A DNA stretch of 58,957 nt, from contig DYLX01000004.1 of the NCBI GenBank assembly GCA_020721875.1, forward strand, positions 1 to 58,957, read 5' to 3'. Below, one piece after another: positions 9,192 to 17,620 of the stretch. The notes under the pieces were generated by a model. That model was not told where the DNA came from and did not search any database. It saw only the letters and a list, made by a program, of their open reading frames with translations. Position 1 is the stretch's first letter. Every line of letters starts with the position of its first letter. A program made the position numbers and the translations under genes. Source of the stretch: Leptospira biflexa (GTDB lineage: Bacteria > Spirochaetota > Spirochaetia > Treponematales > Rectinemataceae).

Positions 9192-10127
9192 TTATAATTT
9201 TCCCGCCAATTGTTTTCGTGCATCGACGTTGGTCGGATCGATTTGAACAACCTTTCTAAACGCGGCACGCGCCTCAAGAGTATTGTTCTGTTTTGCATAA
9301 ATAAAACCCAGTCCAAGCCATGCGTCGACATTGAGTGGATCTTCGCTCAAGGCCTGTTGATACCCCTGGAACGCCCCCATGATATCGCCGGCTTCGAATT
9401 TCATCTGAGATAAGAGCACATTCGCCTTAAGCTTTATCTTTGCGTCTTTCGCTGATAAAGATAGCTGATTCAAAATATCGCGCGCCTTTTCGATCTGCCC
9501 CGCACTGCGGTAAGTTACCGCCGCCGAGAGCAGCAGGGGCTCGGAAGGCTCGTTTTTAAGTGCCTGTTCAAACCAAGGCAGTGCCCCAGTGTAGTCATTT
9601 TGAGAGGAATAGAGAATCGCAAGATACTGTGAAATATCACCTTCTCTGCTCCCACTTTTCTTCGCGAGGAGAAGAGAGCGCTCCGCGAGATCAAACCACG
9701 GCGCACCTTTTTGATAATATGATTTTCCAAGAATATAGAAGAGCTGAGCCTTCATTCGGTTAGGAACGCCGATCGCTGCGGCCTTCCTGAGTGCAACGAC
9801 AGACTCTTCTAAAAGCTGCTGACGCGTCTCATCATCTTGAGCGTTGAGTGCAGAATAATAGGAAGCTATTCCTTGTATAGTAAGAAAATATTCATCAAAT
9901 GGCGATTTTTCGACCGCAGTTCTCGATTCGGCGAGCGTCTTTTCGATTTGCCCAGAGTTCCACAGCGACGCAATTTCAGTTCTGGAAATCGCCGCTCTTT
10001 GATTGTGGTTACTGAGTATGATGGCCATCGCTCCGACAAGTGCGATTGCCACCGCAGCGATTATCGCTGGCAGGAGGTGCCTATGCTGTGTTCGCCCCCT
10101 TCTTCCGCGCAGGAATGCATTCACCAT
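9192..10127 (-). CDS. Membrane-anchored TPR protein
   Basis: A 311-residue protein with a basic N-terminus, one transmembrane helix (~20-41) and then at least six tetratricopeptide repeats to the end, probably periplasmic or on the membrane surface. TPR modules hold protein partners. The position directly before mreB suggests a cell-envelope or elongasome role, but that is inference. The ATG at 10127 has no Shine-Dalgarno sequence. A TATAGT hexamer ends eight bases before it, so the message may be leaderless. The start lies only about 17 bases after the T-run that ends rnpB. Confidence 0.8.
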   Translation of the reverse strand: MVNAFLRGRRGRTQHRHLLPAIIAAVAIALVGAMAIILSNHNQRAAISRTEIASLWNSGQIEKTLAESRTAVEKSPFDEYFLTIQGIASYYSALNAQDDETRQQLLEESVVALRKAAAIGVPNRMKAQLFYILGKSYYQKGAPWFDLAERSLLLAKKSGSREGDISQYLAILYSSQNDYTGALPWFEQALKNEPSEPLLLSAAVTYRSAGQIEKARDILNQLSLSAKDAKIKLKANVLLSQMKFEAGDIMGAFQGYQQALSEDPLNVDAWLGLGFIYAKQNNTLEARAAFRKVVQIDPTNVDARKQLAGKL

Positions 10128-10135
10128 TGTGGATT

Positions 10136-10163
10136 ACTATATCAAAAAAAGGCGGGCCTGTAA
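10136..10163 (-). promoter_or_regulatory. Predicted promoter of the TPR-mreB unit, inside the rnpB 3' end
   Basis: TATAGT at 10141-10136 with TTACAG at 10163-10158 (16-base spacer), or CTTACA one base further upstream (17-base spacer). The -35 element lies in the conserved 3' strand of rnpB and the spacer includes the rnpB T-run. The predicted start of transcription is 0-2 bases before the ATG at 10127. Confidence 0.45.
10144..10159 (-). terminator. T-run ending rnpB
   Basis: Seven T residues (10150-10144 on the minus strand) follow the GC-rich 3' arm of the P1 helix. P1 is long-range, so this is not a classical local hairpin, but the GC stem plus T-run could end the RNA. Read-through would enter the TPR gene. 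Confidence 0.45.
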
Positions 10164-10551
10164 GCCGGGTTCTGTAAACATTGAGCATGCTCAATGCTTA
10201 GCTGCCATCTCTCTCGGCGCACCATTGCTGATGCGCTCTAGCGGTCTACCCGCGATTTTTTCGCTGCCATAAGGCAGCGAGGACGGGCAGTCCATCGCTG
10301 TTTGACCTTGCTCGCGATGAGGTTTGCCATGCCACTTCCATTGCTGGAAATGCGGTGAGCTCTTACCTCACCTTTTCACCCTTACCGCGTTGTGCGGCGG
10401 TTTATTTTCTGTGGCACTATCTGTACAAAAGAGGCGCTACACCCGCGAAAACGGATGTGGAACCGCTTTTGCCCCGGATGTTATCCGGCATCGAGCCCTT
10501 CCGAGCCCGGACTTTCCTCGGGATTGCTCCCGCGGCAGCTCGGCCCGCCTT
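10150..10551 (-). ncRNA. rnpB: RNase P RNA, type A
   Basis: The catalytic RNA of RNase P, which removes 5' leaders from tRNA precursors. On the minus strand the terminal P1 helix is formed by AGGCGGGCC at the 5' end (10550-10542) and GGCCCGCC at the 3' end (10158-10151). The universally conserved GAGGAAAGTCCGGGCTC core (P4/P5 region) is at 10519-10503, and the conserved ACAGAACCCGGCTTA closing strand is near 10174-10160. The length of ~400 nt fits a bacterial type A RNA. The gene begins 10-12 bases after the stop codon of the zinc-ribbon gene, on the same strand. The 3' arm of P1 runs straight into seven T residues. Confidence 0.95.
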
Positions 10552-10560
10552 AAATATCAC

Positions 10561-11484
10561 TTATTCATCCATCGAATCGACAAGAAAATCATTGTCTATC
10601 ACTGGTTCGCTCGGAGTCTTTTTCTTTCTCGAAGAACCGCGTTTCGATCTTCCCGAAGTCTCTTCAGACTCCTCTCCATTCTCAGAATCCTCTGTATCTT
10701 CAGCCTCTTCTTCGGTGAGATCAACAAGAGAGCCAGTAAGGATCTCTTCCATCGACTCATCAGCTTCGGTTTCTTCATAGAAGAGTATTCTTGAGCAGTA
10801 TGGACAGAATACAATCTTATCCGCCTGTCGTACTTCGTTGACAAAACTGGCGGGGAGGATCATGTGGCAACCTGTACACACCACTCCGTGGATCGGCACA
10901 ATGCCCATGCCGGATTTGCTTCTGATGATGCGCTCAAACTTGAATTTCAAGTCGTCATCGAGTTCCTTCGTGAGGGAATTTTCCTCACTGTGAAGATTCT
11001 CGATCTCATCGGAAATCGTCTTGCTGTTCGACTCAATTTCGTTGCGCTTCTGATTGATCTCAGCTTCGAGCGCGGATACCGATATCTCGATGCGGTGCAT
11101 GCGGTCATCTACATCGGCGAAACGGCGCTCCTCTTCCTGGATTCGCCGCCTAAGATCCTGCTCCTTTTCAGAAGCCTCGCGAATCTCTTTATTCACCGCA
11201 TCGTACTCTCGCTGCGTCGTGATACCATCCATCTGCTTTTCAGCATTCTCCCGCTTGATCTCGGCTTCCTCGAGCTGCTGTCGGAGATCCTTTAGGCTCG
11301 CCTCGGAGAAAATATACTGCTCTTTCACTTCTGCGAGCGATTTTTTCTCGCGGGAGAGCATCTGATTCTGGATCTCGATGGTCTTAGGCATCGCCTCAAG
11401 CTGTTTTTCAAGCTCGACGCGTTTGCTCAGCATTTCCTGGTATTGCCTCAAAGTTTCAAATACTTCATCCATTCTCATGGACAT
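10561..11484 (-). CDS. C4 zinc-ribbon coiled-coil protein (DUF164 family)
   Basis: A 307-residue protein. Residues ~10-185 form a long charged coiled-coil hairpin. This is followed by a zinc ribbon with Cys203/Cys206 (CTGC) and Cys227/Cys230 (CPYC), and then an acidic tail with a short basic patch near the end. This layout is the DUF164/zf-RING_7 family, which is widespread and binds nucleic acid or protein partners, but its role is not settled. Of the three clustered ATGs, the one at 11484 has GAGGTG at proper spacing. It follows rpoD by 12 bases and precedes rnpB. Confidence 0.88.
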   Translation of the reverse strand: MSMRMDEVFETLRQYQEMLSKRVELEKQLEAMPKTIEIQNQMLSREKKSLAEVKEQYIFSEASLKDLRQQLEEAEIKRENAEKQMDGITTQREYDAVNKEIREASEKEQDLRRRIQEEERRFADVDDRMHRIEISVSALEAEINQKRNEIESNSKTISDEIENLHSEENSLTKELDDDLKFKFERIIRSKSGMGIVPIHGVVCTGCHMILPASFVNEVRQADKIVFCPYCSRILFYEETEADESMEEILTGSLVDLTEEEAEDTEDSENGEESEETSGRSKRGSSRKKKTPSEPVIDNDFLVDSMDE

Positions 11485-11496
11485 AGTGCACCTCGA

Positions 11497-13224
11497 TTAA
11501 TGGTCTATATAATCGCGAAGTTTTTGACTGCGCTTAAACTGCCGCAATTTTTTAAGAGCCTTTGCCTCAATTTGGCGTATACGCTCTCGAGTTACATTAA
11601 AATACAAGCCAACCTCTTCCAATGTCAATGAATAGCCCTCATCGAGTCCAAAACGCATCCTGAGTACTTCCTGCTCGCGTTTCGGGAGCGTAGAAAGCAC
11701 CATCCGCAGCTGCTCCTGCAAGAGGTTATAGTCGGTCTGAACAGCTGGATTTTCGACCTCTTTATCCTCAATAAAATCCTGGAGAAGCGAATCTTCGTCT
11801 TCGCCGATCGGTGTATCGAGAGATACTGGCTCCCTGGCGACATTCTTGACCGCTTTAACTCTCTCGACTTCCCAGCCAAGCTGTGCAGAGACTTCTTCAT
11901 CGGTGGGCTCCCGCCCCAACTTTTGCATCAGCTGACGTGATTCGCGGACTACTTTATTGATCTGTTCGATCATATGGACGGGGACACGAATAGTTCTTGC
12001 CTGATCCGATATCGAGCGGGTGATGGCCTGCCGGATCCACCACGTGGCATAGGTGGAAAACTTGTAGCCCTTGCGGTACTCGAATTTTTCCACGGCTTTG
12101 ATAAGACCGATATTTCCTTCCTGGACCAGATCGAAGAACTGCATGCCGCGGTTTGTGTACTTCTTGGCGATAGACACCACCAGTCGCAGATTGGCTTTGA
12201 TGAGCTTGTCCTTGGCGCTCTTCATCATTTTGCGACCGCGGTTTACTTCCCGCGCCATTGAGATGATCCTGTCGATCGGCGTCTCGAAGTTATTTTCGAT
12301 ATCTTTCAATTTTTTTTCATTTACCTGAAGTTGGCGGATACGATCCTTAATCTCTTCGGCGCTGAGACCAAGTCGCTGCTCAATCTCCTCGCGCTTCTCC
12401 TTGATGGTGAGGTTTCGGCCGAGCGCACGCAGGTCTTTGGATGACACGACCTGTAAAATACCCTCAATCCGATCCTGTTCTTTGCGATAGCGAATGATTT
12501 TTTTCGCCGCTGCAATAAATTTCTCTGAAAACGTACTGATCTCTTCAGGGTGAATATCGATTTGGTTCACCAGTACTAAAACTCGAGCCTTGATATCCTT
12601 GAGTTCCTGATCCTCGAAGATATCGCCACCCTTCGCAATGATTGATTTTTTCTGCTCAATATAGAATTTAAGGTCCGCCGCACATGAGTCGATCAGCTCT
12701 TTGTAAAACTGATTCAGTCTTCTCCGCTCCGCGATCTTCTCAGTGTTCTCTTTTTTTTGGAGTGAGAGATCCTTTGGCTCTTTTCGCGTGGCTTTCGCGA
12801 TGATTTGATAGAATTCAGGAATGAGCATGCCGGATTTTCGGAGGGTATTCTTAATAATGTTTTCGCCCTGCTCCATCGTGCGCGAAAGCTCCACTTCTTG
12901 TTCCGCGGTGAGCAGATTCTCTCGGCCGATATCTCGAAGATAGAGCCGCACAGGGTCGTCGCTGGCCATCTCTTTGTCATTAGCGACCATCTTGTTTTTC
13001 AAAGGAACAACGGGAGTCTTGGGAAGCGGTTCTTCTTCAATCTGCACTTCTTCTTCAATCTTAATGTTACTGCTGACAAGAAGATTAATGATCGCTTCCA
13101 TTTTATCCGAATTGAGAATCTGCTCGGGAAGCATATCCGAGAGTTCGTCAAAACTGATTGTCTTTTTTTCTTTTGCGTAATCGAGGAGTTTCATAATGGC
13201 GGGATCGAGTTCTATATCACTCAT
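11497..13224 (-). CDS. rpoD: Housekeeping RNA polymerase sigma factor RpoD
   Basis: A 575-residue group 1 sigma-70 factor. Visible parts are an N-terminal region 1.1, region 1.2 ([17 protein letters not shown]), a non-conserved insertion, region 2 with the -10-contacting [14 protein letters not shown] stretch, region 3 (MIEQINKV) and region 4.2 with the helix-turn-helix ending [17 protein letters not shown]. Two in-frame ATGs lie six bases apart. GGGAGGAG abuts the first and is correctly spaced for the second (13224), so I use the second. The start overlaps dnaG by eight bases, so dnaG and rpoD are translationally linked, as in many bacteria. Confidence 0.97.
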   Translation of the reverse strand: MSDIELDPAIMKLLDYAKEKKTISFDELSDMLPEQILNSDKMEAIINLLVSSNIKIEEEVQIEEEPLPKTPVVPLKNKMVANDKEMASDDPVRLYLRDIGRENLLTAEQEVELSRTMEQGENIIKNTLRKSGMLIPEFYQIIAKATRKEPKDLSLQKKENTEKIAERRRLNQFYKELIDSCAADLKFYIEQKKSIIAKGGDIFEDQELKDIKARVLVLVNQIDIHPEEISTFSEKFIAAAKKIIRYRKEQDRIEGILQVVSSKDLRALGRNLTIKEKREEIEQRLGLSAEEIKDRIRQLQVNEKKLKDIENNFETPIDRIISMAREVNRGRKMMKSAKDKLIKANLRLVVSIAKKYTNRGMQFFDLVQEGNIGLIKAVEKFEYRKGYKFSTYATWWIRQAITRSISDQARTIRVPVHMIEQINKVVRESRQLMQKLGREPTDEEVSAQLGWEVERVKAVKNVAREPVSLDTPIGEDEDSLLQDFIEDKEVENPAVQTDYNLLQEQLRMVLSTLPKREQEVLRMRFGLDEGYSLTLEEVGLYFNVTRERIRQIEAKALKKLRQFKRSQKLRDYIDH

Positions 13225-14995
13225 TAACATCTCCTCCCGTGATTTTTAATTCAGCATCTATTCTCATAATTTCTTCTAAAATTCTTTTTTCAGATTCAGC
13301 TTCTGTACTCTGGTGCAACGTACTGACAAGCTTCTGCCTTTCCTTTTCGAGTGCGCTTCTCTTTTTTTGCGCTAGGCTATCCTGAATTATCTGCTCTAAA
13401 TTATCTTTAAGCTCACCAGATGCATCTATCTCTCTCACAAATCGAACCGCTGCATCGTCCGCGCACAGCGAAAGAATCCCTTCGATGTCTCGAATTCCCT
13501 CTTTATGAGCATCCGCGATCGCCGCATAGAGATCCCTCGCTCTCGCGTCATCCATGCTCTCAATTTTCAATCCGCTCGAAAGAATTCGAAAGGGATCTTC
13601 CGACAATACGATCGCCGCAAGAAAGACAAGATCCGCGGTTCTTGCGGAAATAGCTGTTGTGTGCGGAGAATTTTGGACACTCTCTGTCCTCTGACGAAAT
13701 GCCCCCGTCGCTTTAGCTTTACTATAATCCATCTCAACCGCGTGTGCGCTCACTCCGAGTTCTTTTCCGATTTCCTTGATGTATTCTTGACGTCGCACAT
13801 CTGAATCCAGCGCATCGAGGAAGGGAAATAAAAAAGATACCGCTTTCGCTTTTCCCTCCATTGACGAGATGTCGAAATGTTGACTGGCGCGTGTAAGCAG
13901 AAAATGTCCAGCGTTTATAGTATTTTTTGCCATTCTCGTCAACTCCCCTGCCCCCATTTTTTCAAGTATTTCTGAAGCGTCCTTACCCTCCGAGAGGAGC
14001 ATGACAGAGGCTTCAAGTCCTGCCGCGGTTGCGATCGAGCACGCTCGCTCTGCGGCAACAAGGCCTGCTGAGTCAGTATCGAAACAGAGTACCGCTTTTG
14101 CGGCCCGCCTGCGAATCAACATTGCCTGATGGCTTGTAAATGCCGTCCCAAGCGGAGCGACCGCGTTGGTCAGGCCTGCTGCGTGAAAAGAGAGGGCGTC
14201 CATATACCCTTCGCAGATAATCGCCTCATCGAGTTTCTTGATTGTGTCGAGCGCCTCTGAAAACGCAAAGAGAGTATCTTGCTTTTTAAAGATGCTCGTT
14301 TCAGGACTGTTGATGTACTTGGGCCCCTCTTTGTCAAGGTTTCGTCCACCAAAGGCAATGACTCTTCCTTTTGCATCGCGAATAGGAAACATTATGCGGT
14401 GCGCGAAGAGAGGCCAGGTTTGATCGCTCTTCGCGAAAAGTCCACTCTGTTTTAAAAAAGGATCGGAATATCCTTTCGTTTTTAAAAATGAATAAAGCCA
14501 CTGTCGATTCGCAGGAGCATAGCCCAGTCCGAAGGATTGAATGAGCGAATTCGGGAGCCCACGAGAATGCAGTATATCCATTGCCTGTTTTCCCGAAGAA
14601 TGTTCGTGCAGAAACCACTGAAATGTTTTCGAGAGCCTTTCGTAGAGTTCGAGAAGAGCTTGGCGATTCTTTTCCGTTTCACTTGTGTGTTCTGAATCCT
14701 CAAATGTGATCTGAACACCCGCGCGCCGCGCCAATTCCTCCATTGTTTCGCCATAACTCAATTTTTCGACATCCATGAGGAACTGTATTACCGAGCCTCC
14801 TTTGTGGCATCCAAAACAGTAAAAGAGCCCGGTGTCAGCGCTGACAGAGAACGATGGCGTCTTCTCGGAATGAAATGGACAGAGCCCCCAATAGGAGGCG
14901 CCTTTTTTTTGGAGCCTCACGTGCTCTTGATACACTGAGAGAAAATCCGTTTTATCGAGGATTTGTTGTCGTAGTTCAGCGGAAATTCGCGCCAT
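13217..14995 (-). CDS. dnaG: DNA primase DnaG
   Basis: A 592-residue primase that makes RNA primers at the replication fork. The N-terminal zinc domain has Cys39, His42, Cys60 and Cys63 (CPFH...CFGC). Then follow the RNA polymerase core with a TOPRIM fold (EGYMDAL glutamate, FDTDSAG aspartates) and a helical C-terminal helicase-binding region. The ATG at 14995 ([13 protein letters not shown]) fits the family N-terminus. An in-frame GTG at 15004 would overlap the mltG stop codon as GTGA and cannot be excluded. The stop codon lies inside the start of rpoD. Confidence 0.95.
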   Translation of the reverse strand: MARISAELRQQILDKTDFLSVYQEHVRLQKKGASYWGLCPFHSEKTPSFSVSADTGLFYCFGCHKGGSVIQFLMDVEKLSYGETMEELARRAGVQITFEDSEHTSETEKNRQALLELYERLSKTFQWFLHEHSSGKQAMDILHSRGLPNSLIQSFGLGYAPANRQWLYSFLKTKGYSDPFLKQSGLFAKSDQTWPLFAHRIMFPIRDAKGRVIAFGGRNLDKEGPKYINSPETSIFKKQDTLFAFSEALDTIKKLDEAIICEGYMDALSFHAAGLTNAVAPLGTAFTSHQAMLIRRRAAKAVLCFDTDSAGLVAAERACSIATAAGLEASVMLLSEGKDASEILEKMGAGELTRMAKNTINAGHFLLTRASQHFDISSMEGKAKAVSFLFPFLDALDSDVRRQEYIKEIGKELGVSAHAVEMDYSKAKATGAFRQRTESVQNSPHTTAISARTADLVFLAAIVLSEDPFRILSSGLKIESMDDARARDLYAAIADAHKEGIRDIEGILSLCADDAAVRFVREIDASGELKDNLEQIIQDSLAQKKRSALEKERQKLVSTLHQSTEAESEKRILEEIMRIDAELKITGGDVNE

Positions 14996-15000
14996 AACCC

Positions 15001-16023
15001 TCACAGCCCCTTCGGAATCAATGCGGCATCATTATGCTCTTCCAAGGTGCGTGAAAAACGGTGCTTACTGCTACCCGAGTCGTCGAGTCTGAAATAAAGG
15101 TAGTTAGTCGCCGCGGGATATAATGCCGCGCGCAGGCTTACTTCTCCTGGATTCGATATTGGCCCCGGAGGTAGCCCCTTATGAATATAAGTATTATAGA
15201 CATCTTTGATCTTGAGGTCATTATAATAGACCACCGATGGGTGGGGTCGTCCGAGATGATCGGTAAGAACATATACCACCGTTGCGCAGGATTGAAGCGG
15301 CATCTGCTTCGCCAGTCGATTATAGAAAACAGAGGCAATAATGGGAGCGTCTTCCGGCAGTCGGTATTCGCGCTCCACAATGGAAGCGAGGATGACCTTT
15401 TGATAGAGCGCCTGCGGGGATAATTCTTCGACCTTTGGATGTGCATTGGTAATTTTTTTTATGGTTTCTCTGAAATTGTTGACCATGAGTCTGATGATAT
15501 CGTCGGGACTACTGTTTTTCTCAAGAAAATAAGTGTCAGGATATAAATAACCTTCACAGCTCGAAGCTGGTATTCCAAGCGAGGCGGCGAGTCCGGCATC
15601 GTTTACATGCTTGATGAACGTGTCAGAGGAGACAATGCCGTGCTCTTCGAGGAGGAGCGCGATCTGTTTCGCAGTTCTTCCTTCGGGTATAACGATTTTC
15701 TCCGATACTATGTCTCCATGAATAAGTTTTTTTGCGACTTCCACGGGAGGTAGAAGAGGATCAAATTGGTACAACCCAGGCTTTATGGATTTGTCAGCGC
15801 CCACAATTCTCATATAGAGAGTGAAAATCTTCGATGAGGGGATAATTCTCGCGTTTTTCAGATCCCTGGAAACAACACTCAGACTCGTGCCTTTGCTGAC
15901 TCTGAGTTCAACCTTCGACTTTCGATATGGGGGTACGAGCAGTAGCGCAACACATGCGGCGACAGCGATTGTCACGGCAAACACGAGATATCTCAGACTA
16001 CGGGTGGGTTTATACCGCCTCAT
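15001..16023 (-). CDS. mltG: Endolytic murein transglycosylase MltG
   Basis: A 340-residue YceG-family protein: a short basic N-terminus, one membrane helix (~12-33), a LysM-like region (SKGTSLSVVSRDLK) and the catalytic domain with the conserved glutamate in ASIVEREY and the downstream FYNRL motif. MltG cleaves nascent glycan strands in the periplasm and sets their length. AGGGAAGG precedes the ATG at 16023, which overlaps the stop codon of the preceding YkgJ-type gene as ATGA. Its place next to dnaG is a wall-synthesis gene in a replication/transcription operon. Confidence 0.93.
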   Translation of the reverse strand: MRRYKPTRSLRYLVFAVTIAVAACVALLLVPPYRKSKVELRVSKGTSLSVVSRDLKNARIIPSSKIFTLYMRIVGADKSIKPGLYQFDPLLPPVEVAKKLIHGDIVSEKIVIPEGRTAKQIALLLEEHGIVSSDTFIKHVNDAGLAASLGIPASSCEGYLYPDTYFLEKNSSPDDIIRLMVNNFRETIKKITNAHPKVEELSPQALYQKVILASIVEREYRLPEDAPIIASVFYNRLAKQMPLQSCATVVYVLTDHLGRPHPSVVYYNDLKIKDVYNTYIHKGLPPGPISNPGEVSLRAALYPAATNYLYFRLDDSGSSKHRFSRTLEEHNDAALIPKGL

Positions 16024-16505
16024 CGGCCTTCCCTGTTATCAGCAAGTCCCTCGAGTCCCTGAGTATATCTGACATCGAGCGGTGGATTGTCCTGGCGCAT
16101 GCGCAGCAACGCTAAAATTTTCTCAGGAGATACTGCCGGGCCATGGCCTATCCCTGGGCACTCAGCGCCTTCTTTCTCCCACCCACCCTCCTCATCAATG
16201 ATAGTCTTCCAAAAAGGATAGGTTCGACATTGGGTAGGCCTCACACTATACACCTTGCAGCCGTCTTCGCCGAGAAAAATACAACTAAAATTCTGCTTTT
16301 CCTTCAGACTTAGAGTCACTTTTAATCCTATATCGACCAATTTGCAGTATGCCAAGGCGAATTCGCGCCTATTCATACACATATATTTGCAAAGAGTATC
16401 CAAATCTTCTATAGAAAGCCATATGTATCCCGGCTGCCCGCTGCAGCAGCTATTGCATCGAGTACACTCAAATCTGTATTCACGCGAGTTCGATCGTGCG
16501 CTCAT
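16020..16505 (-). CDS. YkgJ-type cysteine-cluster protein
   Basis: A 161-residue protein of the zinc/iron-chelating YkgJ/UPF0153 family. The N-terminal signature is C-x2-C-x2-CC (Cys14, 17, 20, 21). Further cysteines are present in the C-x7-C stretch near CIFLGEDGC and in the motif VYSVRPTQCRTYPFW, which is diagnostic for the family. It presumably binds a metal or iron-sulphur cluster; the substrate is unknown. GGTGG lies before the ATG at 16505. The gene sits just after the tRNA terminator and may be transcribed by read-through from the tRNA promoter. Confidence 0.85.
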   Translation of the reverse strand: MSARSNSREYRFECTRCNSCCSGQPGYIWLSIEDLDTLCKYMCMNRREFALAYCKLVDIGLKVTLSLKEKQNFSCIFLGEDGCKVYSVRPTQCRTYPFWKTIIDEEGGWEKEGAECPGIGHGPAVSPEKILALLRMRQDNPPLDVRYTQGLEGLADNREGR

Positions 16506-16517
16506 GACACCACCAAT

Positions 16518-16545
16518 AAAAAAACCCCCTCTTTCGAGGAGGTTT
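16518..16545 (-). terminator. Intrinsic terminator after tRNA-Tyr
   Basis: On the minus strand CCTCCTC-GAAA-GAGGGGG is followed by seven T residues (16524-16518). It starts directly at the 3' end of tRNA-Tyr. The YkgJ-type gene starts 13 bases beyond the T-run. Confidence 0.85.
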
Positions 16546-16628
16546 TGGGGAGAGAAGGATTTGAACCTTCGAAGGCGAAAGCCAACAGATTTACAGTCTG
16601 CCCCCTTTGACCACTCGGGAATCTCCCC
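16546..16628 (-). tRNA. tRNA-Tyr (GTA)
   Basis: An 83-base class II tRNA read on the minus strand. The acceptor arms GGGGAGA and TCTCCCC pair, the anticodon loop is CTGTAAA with anticodon GTA, a long variable arm is present, and the T-loop is GTTCAAATC. The discriminator base is A. CCA is not encoded. Confidence 0.95.
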
Positions 16629-16650
16629 AATGATGGACCTTCGTCCCTCG

Positions 16651-16723
16651 AGCCATCTCCCGGAATCGAACCGGGGACCTCGAGATTACAAGTCACGCGC
16701 TCTGCCAACTGAGCTAAGATGGC
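16651..16723 (-). tRNA. tRNA-Thr (TGT)
   Basis: A 73-base tRNA on the minus strand. The acceptor arms GCCATCT and AGATGGC pair, the D-arm is GCTCAGTTGGCAGAGC, the anticodon loop CTTGTAA gives TGT, and the T-arm is CCCGGTTCGATTCCGGG. The anticodon stem CGTGA/TCTCG has one T-T mismatch at its centre; otherwise the cloverleaf is complete. CCA is not encoded. It lies 22 bases upstream of tRNA-Tyr in the same transcript. Confidence 0.93.
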
Positions 16724-16739
16724 GTGGGCAACGGTCGGC

Positions 16740-16769
16740 ACTATACCCGAAACTTATGGATTTCGTCAA
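16740..16769 (-). promoter_or_regulatory. Promoter of the tRNA-Thr/tRNA-Tyr unit
   Basis: TTGACG (16769-16764), 18-base spacer, TATAGT (16745-16740), with transcription predicted to start about ten bases before tRNA-Thr. A strong sigma-70 match. It is probably also a source of read-through into the YkgJ-mltG-dnaG-rpoD series, for which I see no other clear promoter. Confidence 0.75.
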
Positions 16770-16822
16770 GGCCTTCTATAAAACCGCCACCAACAAATCT
16801 CGAACAACTTTCATTTCCAATA

Positions 16823-17584
16823 TCAAAACACAAATCTTCCATTGAGCGAGGGGTCGTGGAAAGCCTTTGGATGTATCTCGATAAGACTTATCGCGATATT
16901 TCCCTGAGAAACGGCATAATGATCTGAATAGATATCGGGTGTGCGCTCCTGTCTCCCCTCGGCTAAAAAGCAATACGTGTATCCATCCGCACCGTCGAAA
17001 CACTTTAAATTGTCTCGGTACTTATTCTTTCCAGGGATAGTCCACACCGCCTTCAAATTGGTGCACGCGGTCGATGGACCATTGATGTTGATAAATGAAT
17101 CCGGTTTCCAAAGCCCGACCAGCTCGCTGAGGTGATCAGTGAGAAACGTGGTGATCCCCGTGTACTCAAGATTATCGCCAAAGGCCGCACACGAGATCGC
17201 GATCGACGGAATTCCTTCCAAGGCGGCCTGGCGGGCGGCTCCACAGGTCCCTGAATAGATGATATCTGTTCCCAGATTCGGCCCTCTGTTGATACCGGAG
17301 ATAACCAGGTCTGGATTCTCCTGCAACACCCCCAAGCCGGCCACGATTATACAATCCGCAGGAGTTCCAGAGCAGCTGTAACGATAATCTCCCAGACTGC
17401 GGAGCTTGGTCGGTTTCTTAAGTGTCATCGCATGGCTCACACCAGACCGCTCGTGCTCCGGTGCCACAACCCAAATTTCATGGAGAGGTTTACCATTCGT
17501 GTCTCTCATTTTATTCAGGGAATCGATGAGCGCATATAATCCATCTGACTGCACGCCATCATCATTGGTCAATAGTATTTTCAT
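16823..17584 (-). CDS. surE: 5'/3'-nucleotidase SurE
   Basis: A 253-residue SurE-family metallophosphatase that removes phosphate from nucleoside 5'- and 3'-monophosphates (and short polyphosphate in some species). The N-terminal motif MKILLTNDDG supplies the paired metal-binding aspartates (Asp8, Asp9). The serine of the SGVSHAMT segment and the asparagine of the SGINRGPNLG motif complete the usual site. AAGGGAG precedes the ATG at 17584. It follows the galactokinase-like gene by 36 bases, so the two are probably co-transcribed. Confidence 0.95.
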   Translation of the reverse strand: MKILLTNDDGVQSDGLYALIDSLNKMRDTNGKPLHEIWVVAPEHERSGVSHAMTLKKPTKLRSLGDYRYSCSGTPADCIIVAGLGVLQENPDLVISGINRGPNLGTDIIYSGTCGAARQAALEGIPSIAISCAAFGDNLEYTGITTFLTDHLSELVGLWKPDSFININGPSTACTNLKAVWTIPGKNKYRDNLKCFDGADGYTYCFLAEGRQERTPDIYSDHYAVSQGNIAISLIEIHPKAFHDPSLNGRFVF

Positions 17585-17620
17585 GCGAACTCCCTTTCGA
17601 GAAATGAGAATTGAAGTACA

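Noticed and set aside
10324..10794. Plus-strand open frames across rnpB and the end of the zinc-ribbon gene
   Set aside because: They run through the conserved RNase P RNA core and the acidic tail codons of the other strand.
16630..16650. A third tRNA between tRNA-Tyr and tRNA-Thr
   Set aside because: Only 22 bases separate the two tRNAs; nothing folds there.
16502..16741. Open frame spanning both tRNAs on the minus strand
   Set aside because: The sequence is fully explained by tRNA-Thr, tRNA-Tyr and the terminator; the translation is incidental.
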